A stretch of 64,000 nucleotides of DNA from Gnetum montanum (GCA_015680685.1 MNCI01006080.1:245448-309447); one strand, 5' to 3'; counted from the stretch's first letter, positions 47,501 through 62,500 are shown. Program-made: numbers and translations. The notes: a model not told the origin generated them from the letters alone.

Positions 47501-50500
47501 AGACCCATAAAAATTCGTCACCCATAGACCCTTCATCTGGATAAACATGATGAGGCTCCAGAAAGACTCATCTAGCACCATAAAAGGATGTCTGGATAAC
47601 ATAGCCAATCCTCCTGGTTTGCCACGACAATGCACAAAATGATAATACCAGCCCTGCCATTGTAGGTTGTGATAGTTTGTGGCATTCAACTTGGTTTCTT
47701 ATAGACATACCAACGAACACTTCTCCTCTCGCACCAATTCCTTAAGGGTATTTCATTTGTAAGGAGTACCTTGACCCCTATAGTTCCAAGAAAGAATCAT
47801 CATGGTCTATTAACAGACTATTTCTTGTATACTTCCTTGAGGGTTTTCTGTCAGCTGACATCAATATCAATTGGCATCTTTTTTATTTGCAGCTGTATTT
47901 TGGAAGGTTGGTTCGGCTGTTTTGGCTCATCCTCCACAAGGAAACAATGTGATTCTTTTGTGGAAATCCTTCGCACCACTGGATCAAACGGGGGTTTTGA
48001 GGATCCCTGCATTGTAGACACCCAGCTGCCCAATGGAGGAAGCTCCACCTTAGGTAAGCTAGAGCGATCCTCTAGGACAAGAGTGTTTGCAAAGCTAGCC
48101 AGGGATTGGGTTTCCACCCCAACCTCTGTAGGCACTCCCCCACGCAAGCCTTGGGTTGCATTGGGCAAGCCAACCCTCATTGAACCTTTCTTCACCCCAT
48201 CAGCTGTTGCTAAGTTCTCATCTGTTGCAGTGGAGGACACGTGCAGGCTCAACAGAAAGAGGACACGGTGATACCTTCCCCTTCTTTCCAACCAAGAGCC
48301 AACCGCCCTCATCCTGAACCCTCTTAGGCACTTTTGGCCCCTTTGGGGTAGCCTTTGAGTGCACTCAACACTCATGAGTGTAGTGGTTGGTTTTCTTGCA
48401 AGTAGCGTAGGCCAAAGGGTGCCCACAGGCTTCCCAAATAGGCACCGGCTCTAATTGCAGGACATTCTTGTACTTCACATTTAGACGTTCCTCACCTGAG
48501 GGAAAGTCTAGAGACACTTCCTTCAAGAGTTTGTTAGGGGATAATGAGCCCCATATGCAAAAACGGGCATATCCCATGCATTCCTTAGTTTTAGTAAATT
48601 CGTCAAATGAGATAAATTCCCCAAATTGCTTCGTGAGAGTCCAGAGGAAACCTTCTGTGTAGAGCTCCCATAGTACCCTGGATAGGTGCACCCATACCAG
48701 AGCATGAGACAACAACGCGGCTTCCTTATGAGCACTTGGACTTATTGACACCTTAGTATGCTAGCAAAGGAGGAAGTGATTTTCCCTTCCGATCGTGGAG
48801 GACTTGCCAAATTTCTTTCCATTAGGAGTTCTTATTACTTCCAGCCATTAGGAGTTCTTATTACTTCCAGCAGGCAAGTTTGATGATCTCAACTACCACT
48901 ACGTTGGCAGAGGGTTGCTAAGATTGCTAAATGCTTCTTGGTTCAGTTTGATAACCTTGTCAAGTTATACGGTATCCATTTTTCTTTATTGAAATGCCTG
49001 ATGCTATGATAGGTCACTATTTTGAGGTTATTCCTTGCCTGCTTGGAGTGGAATTGAGGTCTAAATATTCAGGCCTTATTCTTGCCCTCTAGGAAGTGGC
49101 CAAGGAGGAGCATATGTAGGGTTTAGGGATGAGGAGGGGAGATTTCCAAAGGTACTACTCTTATAGGCACTTGCTGAAGTGTGGGCCCTTCTGAGGTTAG
49201 TGCAACTAGTACTAGTGGGAAGGATCCATCAGACTGCGATGAAGGGGATTCTCAAGGCCACATCGTTGGTAGTGTTGACTAGGGCTTGTCAAATGGGCCT
49301 CATGACTCCAAGGGATAGACAAGTGAGTCTTCCTGGGATGTGCAAGTAGCCTTTAGGTGAGTGATGAAAGCCTAGATTAAAGAGGAAGTTGAGGCTAATA
49401 TCAGGGCTCAAACAAGGGCCCACATGCATGAGTTTGAGGCACATATGAGGCAGGAGGCTAATGGATACACAAGGGCGGAAATTACTAGTGCCATGAAAGA
49501 CATCAAAGTGCATCTCAAGTGGGATGCACATTTACATAGGACATTTGAGCTCTAGATCCTATGTGATCAGATCAAGCAAGAGCTCTAGGAGGAAACCATG
49601 AGGGAAGAAGAGGAGCAAAAACAGCTACATGAGCTAGCTTGGAAGCAGTTGCATGAGGGGTGATAGAGACACCTTCAGGAAGAGTAAAAAAGATAACAGA
49701 AGAATGAGGCAGCTAAGGAGGAGGAGGAATATTAGAGAGATTGGAGGAAGAAGAACTGTGGAAACAAGCGAAGGAGGAGCACAGGAATTGAGTAAAGCTT
49801 CTGTAGAAATTTGGAGATTACTTGTGGGATGTTGTTCAACGATGACAAATGCCCCTATAGATTGTTGTGAGTCAATGGTCTCTTGAGCTATCAAAGGACT
49901 CTCCAGCTATCAAAGGACGACAGACACTTATCAAATGTTAAGGTGTCAGTTTGCACCTGGACAAGGCCGACCACTTGTCTTCAGGTGAACAGGACTGCAG
50001 GTAAATAGCTCTTCAATGAATCAATGAGGCCTTCAACGTGATCAAAATTGAAGGTGAACGGGACATTGTGGACCAGTTGCATAGGCTGATGATGTCCAAT
50101 TGCATTTGCATGACCCGCCCTCATGTCTCATTGCTAGCTTTATGTTATGCTTTTTTGTTGGTTGCTTGGATTCCAGGACCCTTGGGGCCTCTCACTTTAT
50201 TGTATCAGGGATACGATATGGGTAGTCATGGATACTCCTTTCCTTTTGGTTTCCCAACAAAGCTTGCCTTTTTAAAGCCTTTCAGGTGTTGCAGGGTTTC
50301 TCAGCCTTCCCTATTTTTGTTTTCTGTCTGTTAGACACCCCTCCCTTTCTTTGTAATTGTATCTCCTGGACCATTTTCCGGAAAAAAAAGAAGAAGAAAA
50401 CAAATTAAAATTCTTTAATCAAATTGAATGCCCAAAGTACCAATAAAGTTAAATATACTAATTTGTGAGGAACATCCTTTATCTGAGTTATACTATAGGC

Positions 50501-53500
50501 TTCAAATTCCCAAACTGTCACGTTGACAGTCCTTTATATGAGTTGTTCTGCTCACTTTCCAATGTCACCCTGGCAAGAAGAACACCAGTGGAGAACGCTT
50601 CAGGAGACTGACTACTGTGAAGTTCTTAGCTGTGACAATGATAGGGAATTCATCTGCCTCTAACATGGTCAATGTTTCCCATAGTGCAAGACATGCCAAT
50701 TCTAGCGGGCCCATGGCCATTGCTTAATGTACTTTTCTATGTCCGTTTTCTTTCTGTTGTTCCCAGGTTAACATTGTGGCTTGGCTTTTCCCTCTGTTAT
50801 TGTTTAAGTTTCCTGTTAGTCCAACCAATTGCCCAAAAATTAACAAAAGGAAATGTTGAGTCTGATCATGGATGCCCCAAGTTCTTAATTATAGAATGTA
50901 AATGCAGACAATTCTTTTGCCTTCACTTTGTAATGTAAAAAATTGATTTTGTAGAGGTAGAGAAATGATTGATTGTTTATTATTTGTATTGGGTTTAAAT
51001 GGCTGGATGCAAATACACAAAATTTTATTTTTAAATTTTCTGTCATGGCAAGACATTTTTGTTTAAGTTGCCAAACTTTCATTGTTTAATGACCGATAAA
51101 AGGCTGTGTTCTCTTGGGAATTTTTACTGCTTCCAATTTTTTTTTTTGAAAAATTTCGGGTTGCATAAAATGTAAACAGAAAAGTACAAGACAGTCGGCC
51201 TTTAGGCTCATTCGCAACACATCCAGGGGATCACCCCCGCCCAAAAATCGGAAGTGAACGAATACCCCCCAAAGAAGTCAAGACTGAAAAAATATAAGAT
51301 AACAAAACAGGGGCCCTTCCATCAAAACCGGGTCTGGATACCCCCTCAACGTGTCACCCAGAACCAAAACCCCCAAACCCCCACACTCACAACGAAAACC
51401 CCCAATCCCCCACTCCCCGCACCATCCTCCCCCCTTCCAGGCCTGGAGGTAGCAAAAACACCTGTACACGACAACCCCTTAAATGCTTCCAAAATTTTAA
51501 TAAAGTTCAAATATCTAGAATTTTTTTGAAGGCAAAAATTTAATAAAGGCAAAATATCTAGAATTGTCATAGGGTGTGTTTGGTTTCGTAAATCTTCTGG
51601 TGCCTCTATGCATGTAGATGCTGAATCCTGAGATTCTTGCACCTGCAGAGAGATTGCCCCTTCTGGAATGAAATCTTTCCAGATTCAGAAATTAAAAGAA
51701 AAAGTGAATCTGGTGGATCACTAGTACATTTATGGATTTACTGCGGTAAAACCAAATAGTCATTTTAATTCAAATGGTGAAATGTTTGGATTCAAGATCC
51801 ACAGATTCTTCTAACCAAACATGCCCAGAACAAATCATGAAACACACTTGAACCAACCATAACATCGATATCAAAAACATTTATTGTGGGATCCCTCATA
51901 ACTTTTCTTATGAAGTGTCTGGATATTCTTAATTCAATGTCTTCATGAGGTAAATTAGTTTTTTGAAGGTTTTGCTTTTTATCTTTCCCCTCATTGGTCT
52001 CTTCTTACTCTGGATGTAGCTCCTTTTTTAAAAATGGGTATTTTCAGATAATCAACAATAGTGTCAAAGAGAATTTCCATTTTGAAACCTTCTGCGATTG
52101 GCTTTTAGATTAACATTTCTTTATCCGTGCTCTGATACCAAGGATTTCTACTTAGAAAATGTGAACAGCCCGGTTTTCTTTCTTATGTGATTGCTGAAGT
52201 TTTGATTTTATTCCTAAAATCTTATTTTAAACGTGACTTGTTGGTTAAAGTATGAGACCTGCATCCTAGAAGTCACAAGTTTGATTCCAGTGAGTTATTG
52301 CAGAGATATACCAGTATTGCACAAAAAGTGTTGAAACTGAGCTGGTCCGGTAGGTTTCTAAGGTCTAGCATGTAAACAAAAAATAGTTTCAGTTTCATAT
52401 TTTTTGAGAGAGACGTGCTTCAATGTGCAAGACAATTTATTGTATTTACTAGCCAACAAACTATTGTAAGCTCAGGAATTATATAACTCTCACAACAGTA
52501 GCACCATTTGTCACATGTTCAGCTGCAATGCAGACCACTGAATCTTTTCTGTATAACTAATATTTGCAAATTTTGCTTTTAAAAGATGAACGATCATTGG
52601 ATTACCATACAAAATGTCTTTATTTTAAATCCAGTAGTTATTTATTGTTTTTCAGGGATTACAAACATATGATAAAGGAATCCCATGCACAAATTCTTCG
52701 AGACACTTGTCATTATTAGTTTCACTAAATTCAACAGAGTTCTTAGTGGATCTCATGAAGAGCCCTGGACAGTTAATACCATTTTCCGTGAAATCCCTGG
52801 TGGCTTATCATGTACCAGGACCAGCAGAAAGTGATTCAACGGAAAATGATTCATGTGACTCTCCTATGGAGCCAAACAGTCCTATGTTTGAGTTTTCAGA
52901 TAAACTGGGCTGTGAAAGGTAATTTTATATCGCATGGCTTTTGTTTATGGTCCAATTGGATTTCAAAGCTTTGAAAATAAATCGCAGGCATTAAATCCCC
53001 TGCTAGTATTTGTTTTTGGAATATTTCTGGTTAATTATATTGGATTACTGTTTGTTTTTAAATCCAATGCTAGTCGTAACTTTTTTTCTGGTCTTAAGTG
53101 AAACATGAGTGGATACTACATTATGTATTTGGAGCTTGATTGCAGACTGCATTCTTCTAGGATTGTCAATATCAAATGTTTATTTGAAAAATTCTTTTTG
53201 GAATATTTTTATGATCAATATCATATGTACACCTTTGAGCTTCATACAGTTAAGGACGTATAGCTTAGTCTTCTGATAGTTTGAAGGTGACAAATCTGTG
53301 TAATTACTACCATGAACTTTGCATCAAATTATACTTTTTCCATTTCAATTGAAATTTTGTTAAATGTTTTTGCACAGCCCAGAACAAGAAGACAACAGAC
53401 ATGCGTTCAAGGATCAACGAAGGGAGGAAAATCTATCTAGTTTGGCGGGTCCATCATTGCCAAATATAAAATTAAGACCAATAGGAAACATTGAGGCAAA

Positions 53501-56500
53501 ATTAAGGTGGTCTCTGTGTGTGTGCGCGTTTTTTGTTTGTTTGTTTTTGTTTTTAAATTAAAGCTCTCAGTTGACACTGATATGGTTAGCCAACCTCATT
53601 TGATTGGAGAAGGCTGGGGACAAGGCTAGGATGGTGATAATCATCTGGCAGTCATAGAATCTGTGTTTGTTTTTTAAATTTAACTTGGATTTCTACAAGA
53701 TGATAAGTAACTATGTGATACCTTCTACTATTTCAGTGTATCTCGGAGTGAACCAGATATTTTAAATAGTATGTGGCGTCGTAGTCGAAGGAAAGTTATT
53801 GCAGAGCATCGAACAGCTAGTTCAAGGTCAGTATATTGAATCCATTTCTGATAAAGGGCTTGGCAAGATCTTATGGGACTGACAATTTGGACTTCATTAG
53901 TATTTCTATGTTCTAAATATTGATGTAGTGTTAAGTATAGTATAGAAGTTGTCTTGGTCCCTCCATGTTCATTTTATGATGTTTTGTCTTGAGTCATGTT
54001 TTAGTTTCATGTTGTGTTCACGTCTCGATGTTTGTCAAGTTAGATATTAGTTAGGAGTCTAAGTTTACAAAGAAGTTTTATGTTTTAGATTTTTATTTAG
54101 CACAAAGGCAAAAGTGAGAGAGAGGTTAATGTCTCTTCATGTATGGTGTCCCCCTCTCAAAAGCTATAAATAGAGCCCATGGCTCTCTATTTGAACTTGA
54201 TGGGAAGCTACCGAAGTGTTGTAATTATTGCCTTTTTTCATTTGTAATAGAAGTGTGGTGAAGAAGTGCTTTGGTGATAAAGTCTCTTAAGCTTCATTTC
54301 TTTTGTTATTTCTATTTCACAATGATGTGACAATTTATATGATGCATTAGCTCATGTTTCTTGGCTATTTTACATCCATTTCACAATATTTCACAATGCT
54401 ATATCACATTTCTCAACTTTATATGCCATCTTACAAGTTCTCTCAATTTCAATTCATTTTTGATGTAGATCTATGAATTTTCAGATATTTGATGTAATCA
54501 TGTATGAAACATTAGTTTTGAGCTATATCCATACTCATTTCACATTCACTCAATCGAAGCCAACCTCATTTACAAGGTTTTTGAGAGATTGTTATGGATC
54601 TTTTTGAAACCCTTCTTTGATCAACCATTTGAAGCAAGATTTATTTGCATGGAACAATTTCTAGGAATGATTTGAAGTTAGAAGCCAGTTTGCATTAGTT
54701 CTAGACAATTTGTACCAGATCTACACCTCATGTTGAGGAATTGTTTGAAGAATTTCTCACAGGTGCATGTTTCATAATGAAAGTGCAATGGGCCCTAAAT
54801 TTGATCCCAAATGATGGTGTATTTGATTTGCATGTATGATCTAAGCATTAATCTAAGTTGTCTTCAATGTTTTCTTATCAATTTTAAAGGATCGAGCCAA
54901 TTGATACCCATTAGCAACAAATTCGAAGTTTGACTTACAAATTTTCCTATGATTTTGTATCCATTGTGACCTGACTGTGACTTCCTTTGTGACTTGCCAT
55001 TGGTCTTGGGAATCAAGCTCAGTGCCTTTCGATCAAATTTCTGAAAATATTTATTCATCATGGAAGAAGGTTTTCCAATCAAAACAACATCCTATTCCTT
55101 TTTGGACAACAAATGATACTCTTCATCTTCCAAAGGCCATAGAAACTTCCATTGAACCTTTCAACCAGAGCCATGTTTGGATTCATAACTTTCACTCAAG
55201 CAAGAAAGTCCAAGAGAAAAAACTAAAAAGTGCATGCGAATTCAAAGAAACACCTCAAAATTTACTTCTTCCCTTGTTTTTCTGTTGTTGCAATCAACAC
55301 TGTTGTGCTCCCAGTTCAGGATCTTTAGAAATTTTATCCTCTGCAAAATCACGCCTATGCACTATTGAATCTTGCTTCAGCCTGCACAAAAGAGGCTGCC
55401 ACAGAGAAAACTAGTAAGCCCTCAATCTTGCTTTAGTATCACTGTGTTGGTGAAAAGCAGTACAATGGAGCACATGGACAGATAATGACAACGTGTGAAA
55501 GAAAACACAGAGATAACATTGCCAAAAAATAAAAAAATACAAAAAAACATCCTGAAGATCATAAACAAAATGCAAAATTAAAATTGTAACTAAAACAGTT
55601 GATACAAAACAACAAATAAGAAACACATGATTTATAAGATAAAACCCTCAAGAATATATGAAAACCTCTATAGGAAAAGCCTAGTTCTTATTGCTCAATT
55701 GATCTAAATGATGTGTTCACATACAATGATCAGGAATCCAACCCTTAAATAGGTAAAGCCATGTTACAAGTTCTAATTTAGAAACATTTGAAAGCTATCC
55801 TTCTAGAAGGATCTCTGTTGGGTAGCAGGGTGCATGGGAAGTGCACCAGAGAATTTTCTCATTCTAAGGCAAAAACCTCAGGATGATATTTTCATGTTGC
55901 TTTATTAAAAATAGGATAAAAATGTGTAAATTGGACTTAGAAATCCAAACGTCATCCATCTAGAAGGATCTCTGTTGGGTAGTAGGGTGCATGGGAAGTG
56001 CACTAGAGAATTTTCTCATTATAAGGCAAAAATCTCAGGATGATATTTTCATGTTGCTTTATTAAAAATAGGATAAAAATGTGTAAATTGGACTTAGAAA
56101 TCCAAACGTCATTTTAAAAAAATGGTACTTGATGGGCAGATGTAATCCATTTTGGCTAAAAATACCCTTGGAAATTTTATAATTTGAAGTCAAGTGATAA
56201 GGCAAACTTGTCCCCAAATGATATATTATGGCCTCAATCCAATTCTATAAATTGGTGACCATTTCTTTCTTTTGTATAATGAAAGATAAGGCATGTCTTG
56301 ATGCTTGATGAATTGGATGATTTAATTGATGTTAAACAAACCTGTTATGATTCAAAGAATTCTCTGAAAATGATCAACTAAATTTTCTCTTCATCTCTCA
56401 TCACTTCCTCTCTCAATTACTTCTTCATTATTCTCATTATTCTCATCACTTTCTCTCTCATTCTCTTCATTATTCTCATTATTTCTCATCAACATTCCTT

Positions 56501-59500
56501 GGTTCATTACTTCATAACCATTTCAAATAATCAGCCAAAATAATTTTGAAGACTGAAGTTGAATTCAATTTATTTGGATGAAGAAATTTTTTTTGACTAA
56601 CCCACGATCCATGGTGAGGCTGTGGTGAACTCGTGGTTAGAGTTTTTTTTGACTCTTGTCTTTGCCACAAGTAGACCACGACATGTTGTTTACTAAAGTA
56701 ATCAGAAATTTCTACCTTGATTTGTAGTGAACTTGTGGCCAGCTTTTTTTGACTCTGGTCTTTGCCATGAGTAGACCACTTTGTTAAAAAAATCGAGGTC
56801 ATGTGTAGAACTCCTAATAACCAGTATATTTTTTTTTCTTTCTAGGCCTCTAAAAACACATGGGATTATACTTACTTTAGCAACTAATAAGGATGTGAAT
56901 CATAATGATGGGATGATTATAGGGACTACATACCTCCTTTCCTCATTAGAGTTAACAAAATGTTGATAGGATGAGACCTTGCATATCATCTATCTTTAGT
57001 AGCACTATGAACCCTTAAAAACTAGTTTTGTCCAAGGTGATTGCTAATACTTTGCATCATTTGCTAAGCTAGAAAACATCAAACATGTGTGTGACTCCCT
57101 TGTTTCAAGTTTCATTTACAAGTAGCATCAACGGATGTGGTTGGATGTATTCCTAGTCCTCTACAATGTTTTTGCCATACAAGATCATTTAATCTATAAT
57201 AGGCTTTAAACAATAGCTGGGAATCAAAAATAGGTTTCAAAAACTTTGCCCATGCAGTGTGGTGTTTATTTCCCACATGGAGGGCCATCCAACTCAAAGA
57301 ATCCAATCACCATTTGGCCATGAGTTGGGTTATCTTTGGGTTCTAAACTACACAAATAAGGCTTGGCTCAACCATAATGTTTGGACTACACTTGGATATA
57401 CCCCTAATATAGGTGATTGGGGATTGTACATGAGATGGGTGCACACTTACGAATGGCGCTTGCATCATTGAAAACCTTTGGAGGTTGTGCAACTCAATCC
57501 CCTTGGGTCCAATGGCTAGGATATTAAGCTGAAGCAAGCATATGTATGGGTAGGGTTGGATAGTGATGCTCATCTCCACATCCAAGGCAAGGTGTATGCA
57601 AAATAAATAAATAATGCAACCCATCCATTCAAGGTACGAGGATGCATATATTATTAGTAGAATTGTTAGTTAATGATCCCTAAAAATACTACATGCTTCA
57701 CACAATGCATACCAATCAAATGCATCATCCATCTAATTATTAATTGTGAGTTTAGGTGAATTGCTTATCCTAGGGCCCAAAGGGCTTCTAATCATAATTC
57801 ATGGAGGTTAATTTTATGGAAAGCAAATAAACATACATGATCATGCATATTTTCTTTCTTTTCTTTACACAAATAAAAGAATATAATTGCTGATAAGTAA
57901 GTGGGGTTAGCAGATTGAAGCAAAAATAAATAAACAATATTTACTTGTATAAAAGGAAAATCTAACTATAACAAAATGTACAAAACATTTATGTAATGAA
58001 AGACTTACTCTAAGGAGACCTCCAGCCTTCCAAGATGCAATGTTCCCATTATACAAATGAAAAGAGTAACTATGCATTTCAAGTGTATTTTACATGCCAT
58101 ATAATAACAAGCTCATATCATAGAATAGAGAGAGTCACAATAGTTAGGATTACATCTTATGGAAAAGTCAACCAATGTTTTTCTCTAATTTCAGGCATCT
58201 TAAGTTTGGCAAATGAGGCTTGAAAATAGGGTCTAAATTTTTGGTAATCAAATCTAGGTTTGTTAAAAGAAGAAGGGACTGAAATAAATCTAAAATTATA
58301 ATCATCAATACAGTTCATGGGAGTTGGGATTTAACAAGTTTTTTTTTAATTTCCTGTCAGCGTAAGGCATTTTTCAGGCATGCAATATCTGTAATTGGGA
58401 GATCCCCCAACAAAAAAAAAAAGAAAAAAGAAAAAAGAAAAAGAAAACAGAGGGCAGATTTTATATGTGACTATTATCATTATCATTATTACCATTCACT
58501 ATGAAATTAGAAATCAGTGAACAGTAAATAACAACTACAAAAAAGGGTAAGAGTCTTTCTACTATGAATAACCCTTATTTTTTTAAAATTACAAATTAAA
58601 ATTTTGGAAGTAAACAAGTAGTAAAATTCAATGTGCTCTTATGCTAAATGGAAAGAAGAAAACAATAAAATTTGACATGTACTAAGTTTGAACACCATGA
58701 TGGATTAACATGGTTCCAGACTTTGACATCTTCATTAATAAATTTTCCAGCCTCTCATGTTTTCACATTGAGAGAAATGTAGGCTTGGACAAAGGACCAT
58801 TTAATAACAAATGGGGAAATGACAACTTTCTTGGCAACCCCAGAAAAACTGACCCAAAAATGACCAACAAAACCAAACATGTGCACTTAACAAAAGACAC
58901 TCAAAATCCTCAATATGCATATATTATTTTTAATTTTAAAATGAGTACTCAATGGACCCTTTGGCCATCTAGCTATGCTACACCAAATCTTTCCAAACTT
59001 ACAGTGTCTTGTAGCCCACACAAGAAGAACATTGGGGTTGGATACAATGGTGGGGGCTAACTCGATCAAGCACCTCCAATAACTAAGCCCCTGTAGCCCA
59101 TGCAAGAGATCACCAACCTTGGATATAATGATGGGGGGCATTTCTTTTATAAAAATGATCACAAGAACATAAAATATCAAGTGCACATGACACAAGAAAA
59201 TGCTAACTCATAAGCCCAAAACATGCATACCAGAAATCAGATTCAAGATACATAAGAGACTCCATGCATGACTCACAACTCACAAGAAATACCATATGTC
59301 CTAATAAAATAATCCTCACTTGTCCAAGTCAATACAACTGCAAACACCTATTAAAAATTCTGTACAACAAGGGTTTAAAATACACACCTTTAAAGTTGAA
59401 CTTGACCAATTTGGAGAGGGAGAAGACACCTCAAGGTTGGGTTGTTGTCCAGCCAATGGCTTCAAAGAATCAGCTTCAAATTGAAGGTCTGAGGTGCTGC

Positions 59501-62500
59501 CAAAATCCTCTCACAAAATTAGAGAAAACAGTCCATTGAATTAGCCAAACAGTTCCCAAAAATCAGTCCCAAAAGCTTCCAACAGCAGCAGCAAAATCCA
59601 CCTCCTAAGAGCTCACAAAAATACTCAAGACAGCCCAAGAGATGGCTGAGAACAACCAAGAAACAGCCACTCTCCCTCTCCTCTCCTCGAATAATCAGCA
59701 GCTAGCAGTTTAACTCAATCAATCTACTTAAGCAACTTGAAATATACTATTCATGAATTAGATAACTTGCAAATTGAAATATAAGAGAATATGGCAGGTT
59801 TTGTGCCTTCTCCAAGCCTATTCATAATGTCATTACTAACGAGACAATATTCATTGTTTAGCCCAAGAAGATAAAGAAAATAAAAAATTAAAAGATGCTC
59901 TCTAACAAACCTGTTGAAACAAATGGTTAGCCCACTAAGAGAAGAAGCATACGGAACTTTAATTCGACAGATCAAATTATTAAAGCTCTAATTGACAAAT
60001 CAAAGGGACTATAACCAACAAAGCCATAACCAAAATACAAATTCTTTATAAAATCATTTTCTCATCATGAAAACAAGGAAAGTTCTAAAATCATTTTTTC
60101 ATCATGAAAACAAGAAAAATTCTAAAGTCATTTTCTCATCGTAAAAACAAGGAAAGTTCGGTGTTGTCCCTGCATGTTCCTTATCTCTTGTAATTGAATT
60201 TTCAGGATTCATATCACATTATAAAATTCTTGAACAATTATAAAGAGGGGAAGTCACATCAGATATCCCTTTAAGTTACTATAAGAAACAACAAACATGT
60301 TAACAACCAAGCATTGGCCTTGCCAATAGCAATCAACAAAGCATAAGTAATAACAGTAACAAATAAGTTAATAGCATATTCTAATATTTAGGTCATATAT
60401 TGTCGTGTATGCTTTCTCTGTTAGTGAACATCCAATATTAGCAATGCTGATTGTTTTTTTGCTGTACCTTAAATTTTTCACATGGGAAATTCATGAACCA
60501 AAAGCTGAGAATCTATCATAGAAAATCAAATTCAAGTTATTGCAATTTATTACCTGCAACTCAAATTTTCTGATATAGAGGCTTTTGATTTTTCCATAAT
60601 GTATGTTTTTTTTAAAAAAATATTTCGATATTGAAATAATAACTGATGAAAACAATTGTACGTTTCCAGAATGGGGAGCAAATGCTAGAGATGTGATGAA
60701 CAGAGAGTATTTAATTTCTTAATGACAACAAGACAACCAACAATTATCATAAACCAAATCAATTAACCCAAAAACTTATAATAAATAATTATAACAAATG
60801 GAACCATGCATTTCGATACATATATTTTGATGTTGTTGTTAAGCCTTTTCACTCTCTAACTTGAAATAATGTAGGCTACAGTACTAAAATTTATTCAAAC
60901 TAATTAACTAATTTATCAATGATAGGAAATAAGAAAATCATTAACATTAACCTCAGTTAACCACTGTAGCTGAACACCGTAGATTTTCTCCCCTGCTTTG
61001 GACACCGAAAAATATAAAAGAATTAAACTTGAGTAGATATTCGCAAAACCAAGATTCAAATCTAAGAATTAAATAGTAAAGGAGGCATCAAACCGGTTTT
61101 AATAAGAAATCAAAAGTTCAAAAATTCTTTCATATTCTCTAACTTTCTGCTCGTGAGACCAAAGCTCATGTAGGGATCCTTTGCCTGTGATAGCATACTT
61201 GTTAATGTGAAAAATGCCCTAAATCGTTATTGTTACTTCTGAATCGTTATAGAAGCAACTCTCAACCCCCTTACTCAAATCAGAATAAAACTTCTAAATA
61301 TTATTCATAACTTTGTTTATTATCCTCCTTACTGAAATAGAACATAGAAGACAAAATTAGATGGAAGGTCAAAAATCTAAGAAGTTTGAACAAGGTTTAC
61401 ATAAATGCCAAGCCTTTTATAAAGAAAACAAGATCTATCACTAGGGGTGTTAAATATCAGAAAATGAATTTAAGGTTTGCAACAACCATGATGGGCCCAA
61501 GGTACTTTTTCTGTCTGTTGGTGGTATTAATTTTAGAACAGGGATTCTTGGCCCCTGGTGGTAAATCTTTATTCCAAAAGTGTTCCAAATAATTATCGGT
61601 GTTTTATAAGAAATCAAGAAACAACTGTCATCCACATTAGTTAGGCCTATGATTGCAAGGATGGGCGGAGACCTGTAGTAAAAAAAGTGGTTCAACAATC
61701 CATGTACAGAGATGTTAGGTTTAGGTTCAGAACAAATTATTATAAGGGAAGCAATTTGGGGAGTGTATTCTTCTCAAACAACAGAGGAATCATTTATCCA
61801 CCACATTGTGCGTTTGTATGCTTCAAATCAGTCTTCAAACCAGCCCTCAGTTGCTGGTCTTCCTGTACAGTTTCCTATTGTTCCATGCTGAGAATTGTTA
61901 CTTGATTTCTAGGATGCAATTATTTTTCCGAGAGCTTCATATCTGAGTCTTACTCTTGTTGTTGCTGAAAATTTCTCGTTGCTGGTCCTGTTTGGTCCTT
62001 TCTTTTCTTCTGTTGTTAGTTGGGAATTGTATAATGTTGTTTTTTTCTTGTCTTCCTTGATCTCCCCATTCCCATTGCTTTATTCAAGTTTGTCTGCTAC
62101 TTTCTCTTCTGCTTCTACAATTGGCTGTTTCTTTTTGTAATTGTTTCTTGGTAACTTCTTCTTCTTCCCTCTCTTTCTAAAGTTTGTTTATGTTGATGTC
62201 TCAGCGTCAAGTTCTTGTCCTGTTTTCTAAGGCTGAGGTCTTGTGTTCAATTCCTTCTTCCCATGTTTTTTTAGACACTATAATTTGTACCAGAAAAATT
62301 ATTAAAATAAGGTTCGTATTTGAGCATAATTATTCATCTGCCACCAGAGTCATGCTGGGGATGGAAAATGATTCAACATCATCACATAGAAAAGCCAACT
62401 CTAAAACATCAGAACCAAGAGAAAACACCTTCCTTTTTAGGTGATTCAGTGTTGCAATCTTCTATTTTATCTCCATGACCTATGATTTTATTGTCTTATG

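Larger units (their letters stand above)
42929..48870 (-). mobile_element. Nearly complete L1-type LINE, minus strand, inactive
   Basis: Minus-strand order: ORF1-type nucleic-acid-binding protein (48,870-47,850), endonuclease (47,700-47,220), reverse transcriptase (46,610-45,350), zf-RVT (45,044-44,721), extra coding-like sequence with a charged coiled region (44,700-43,580), a 3' untranslated part and a 14-base poly(A), seen as T at 42,929-42,942. Total about 5.9 kb. Stops and shifts are frequent. No clear target-site duplication was found. Confidence 0.85.
41651..52655 (+). other. Intron of 11.0 kb filled with LINEs
   Basis: GTATAT donor and TTTTTCAG acceptor. Contents: a hairpin (42,300-42,340), a minus-strand L1 (42,929-48,870), a plus-strand LINE tail (48,871-50,400), a short LINE insertion (51,137-51,483) and a SINE (52,235-52,375). 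41,651-42,290, 50,400-51,127 and 51,500-52,230 show nothing recognised. Confidence 0.88.

Noticed and set aside
47771-48271. 166-residue plus-strand frame
   Set aside because: It is the antisense shadow of the L1 ORF1 tail on the minus strand.
49653-49886. Arg/Glu-rich plus-strand frame as a possible nuclear protein
   Set aside because: It lies inside a LINE tail and is the out-of-frame reading of a Glu/Lys-rich coiled segment.
58710-59060. 116-residue plus-strand frame
   Set aside because: No recognised domain, a competing frame on the other strand (58,887-59,195), and AT-rich intron context.
62184-62444. 86-residue frame ending in a Ser/Asn-rich segment, as a possible extra kinase exon
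   Set aside because: No conserved block of the kinase family. Exon 6 joins exon 7 directly in phase with a conserved TASS-SPEH junction.
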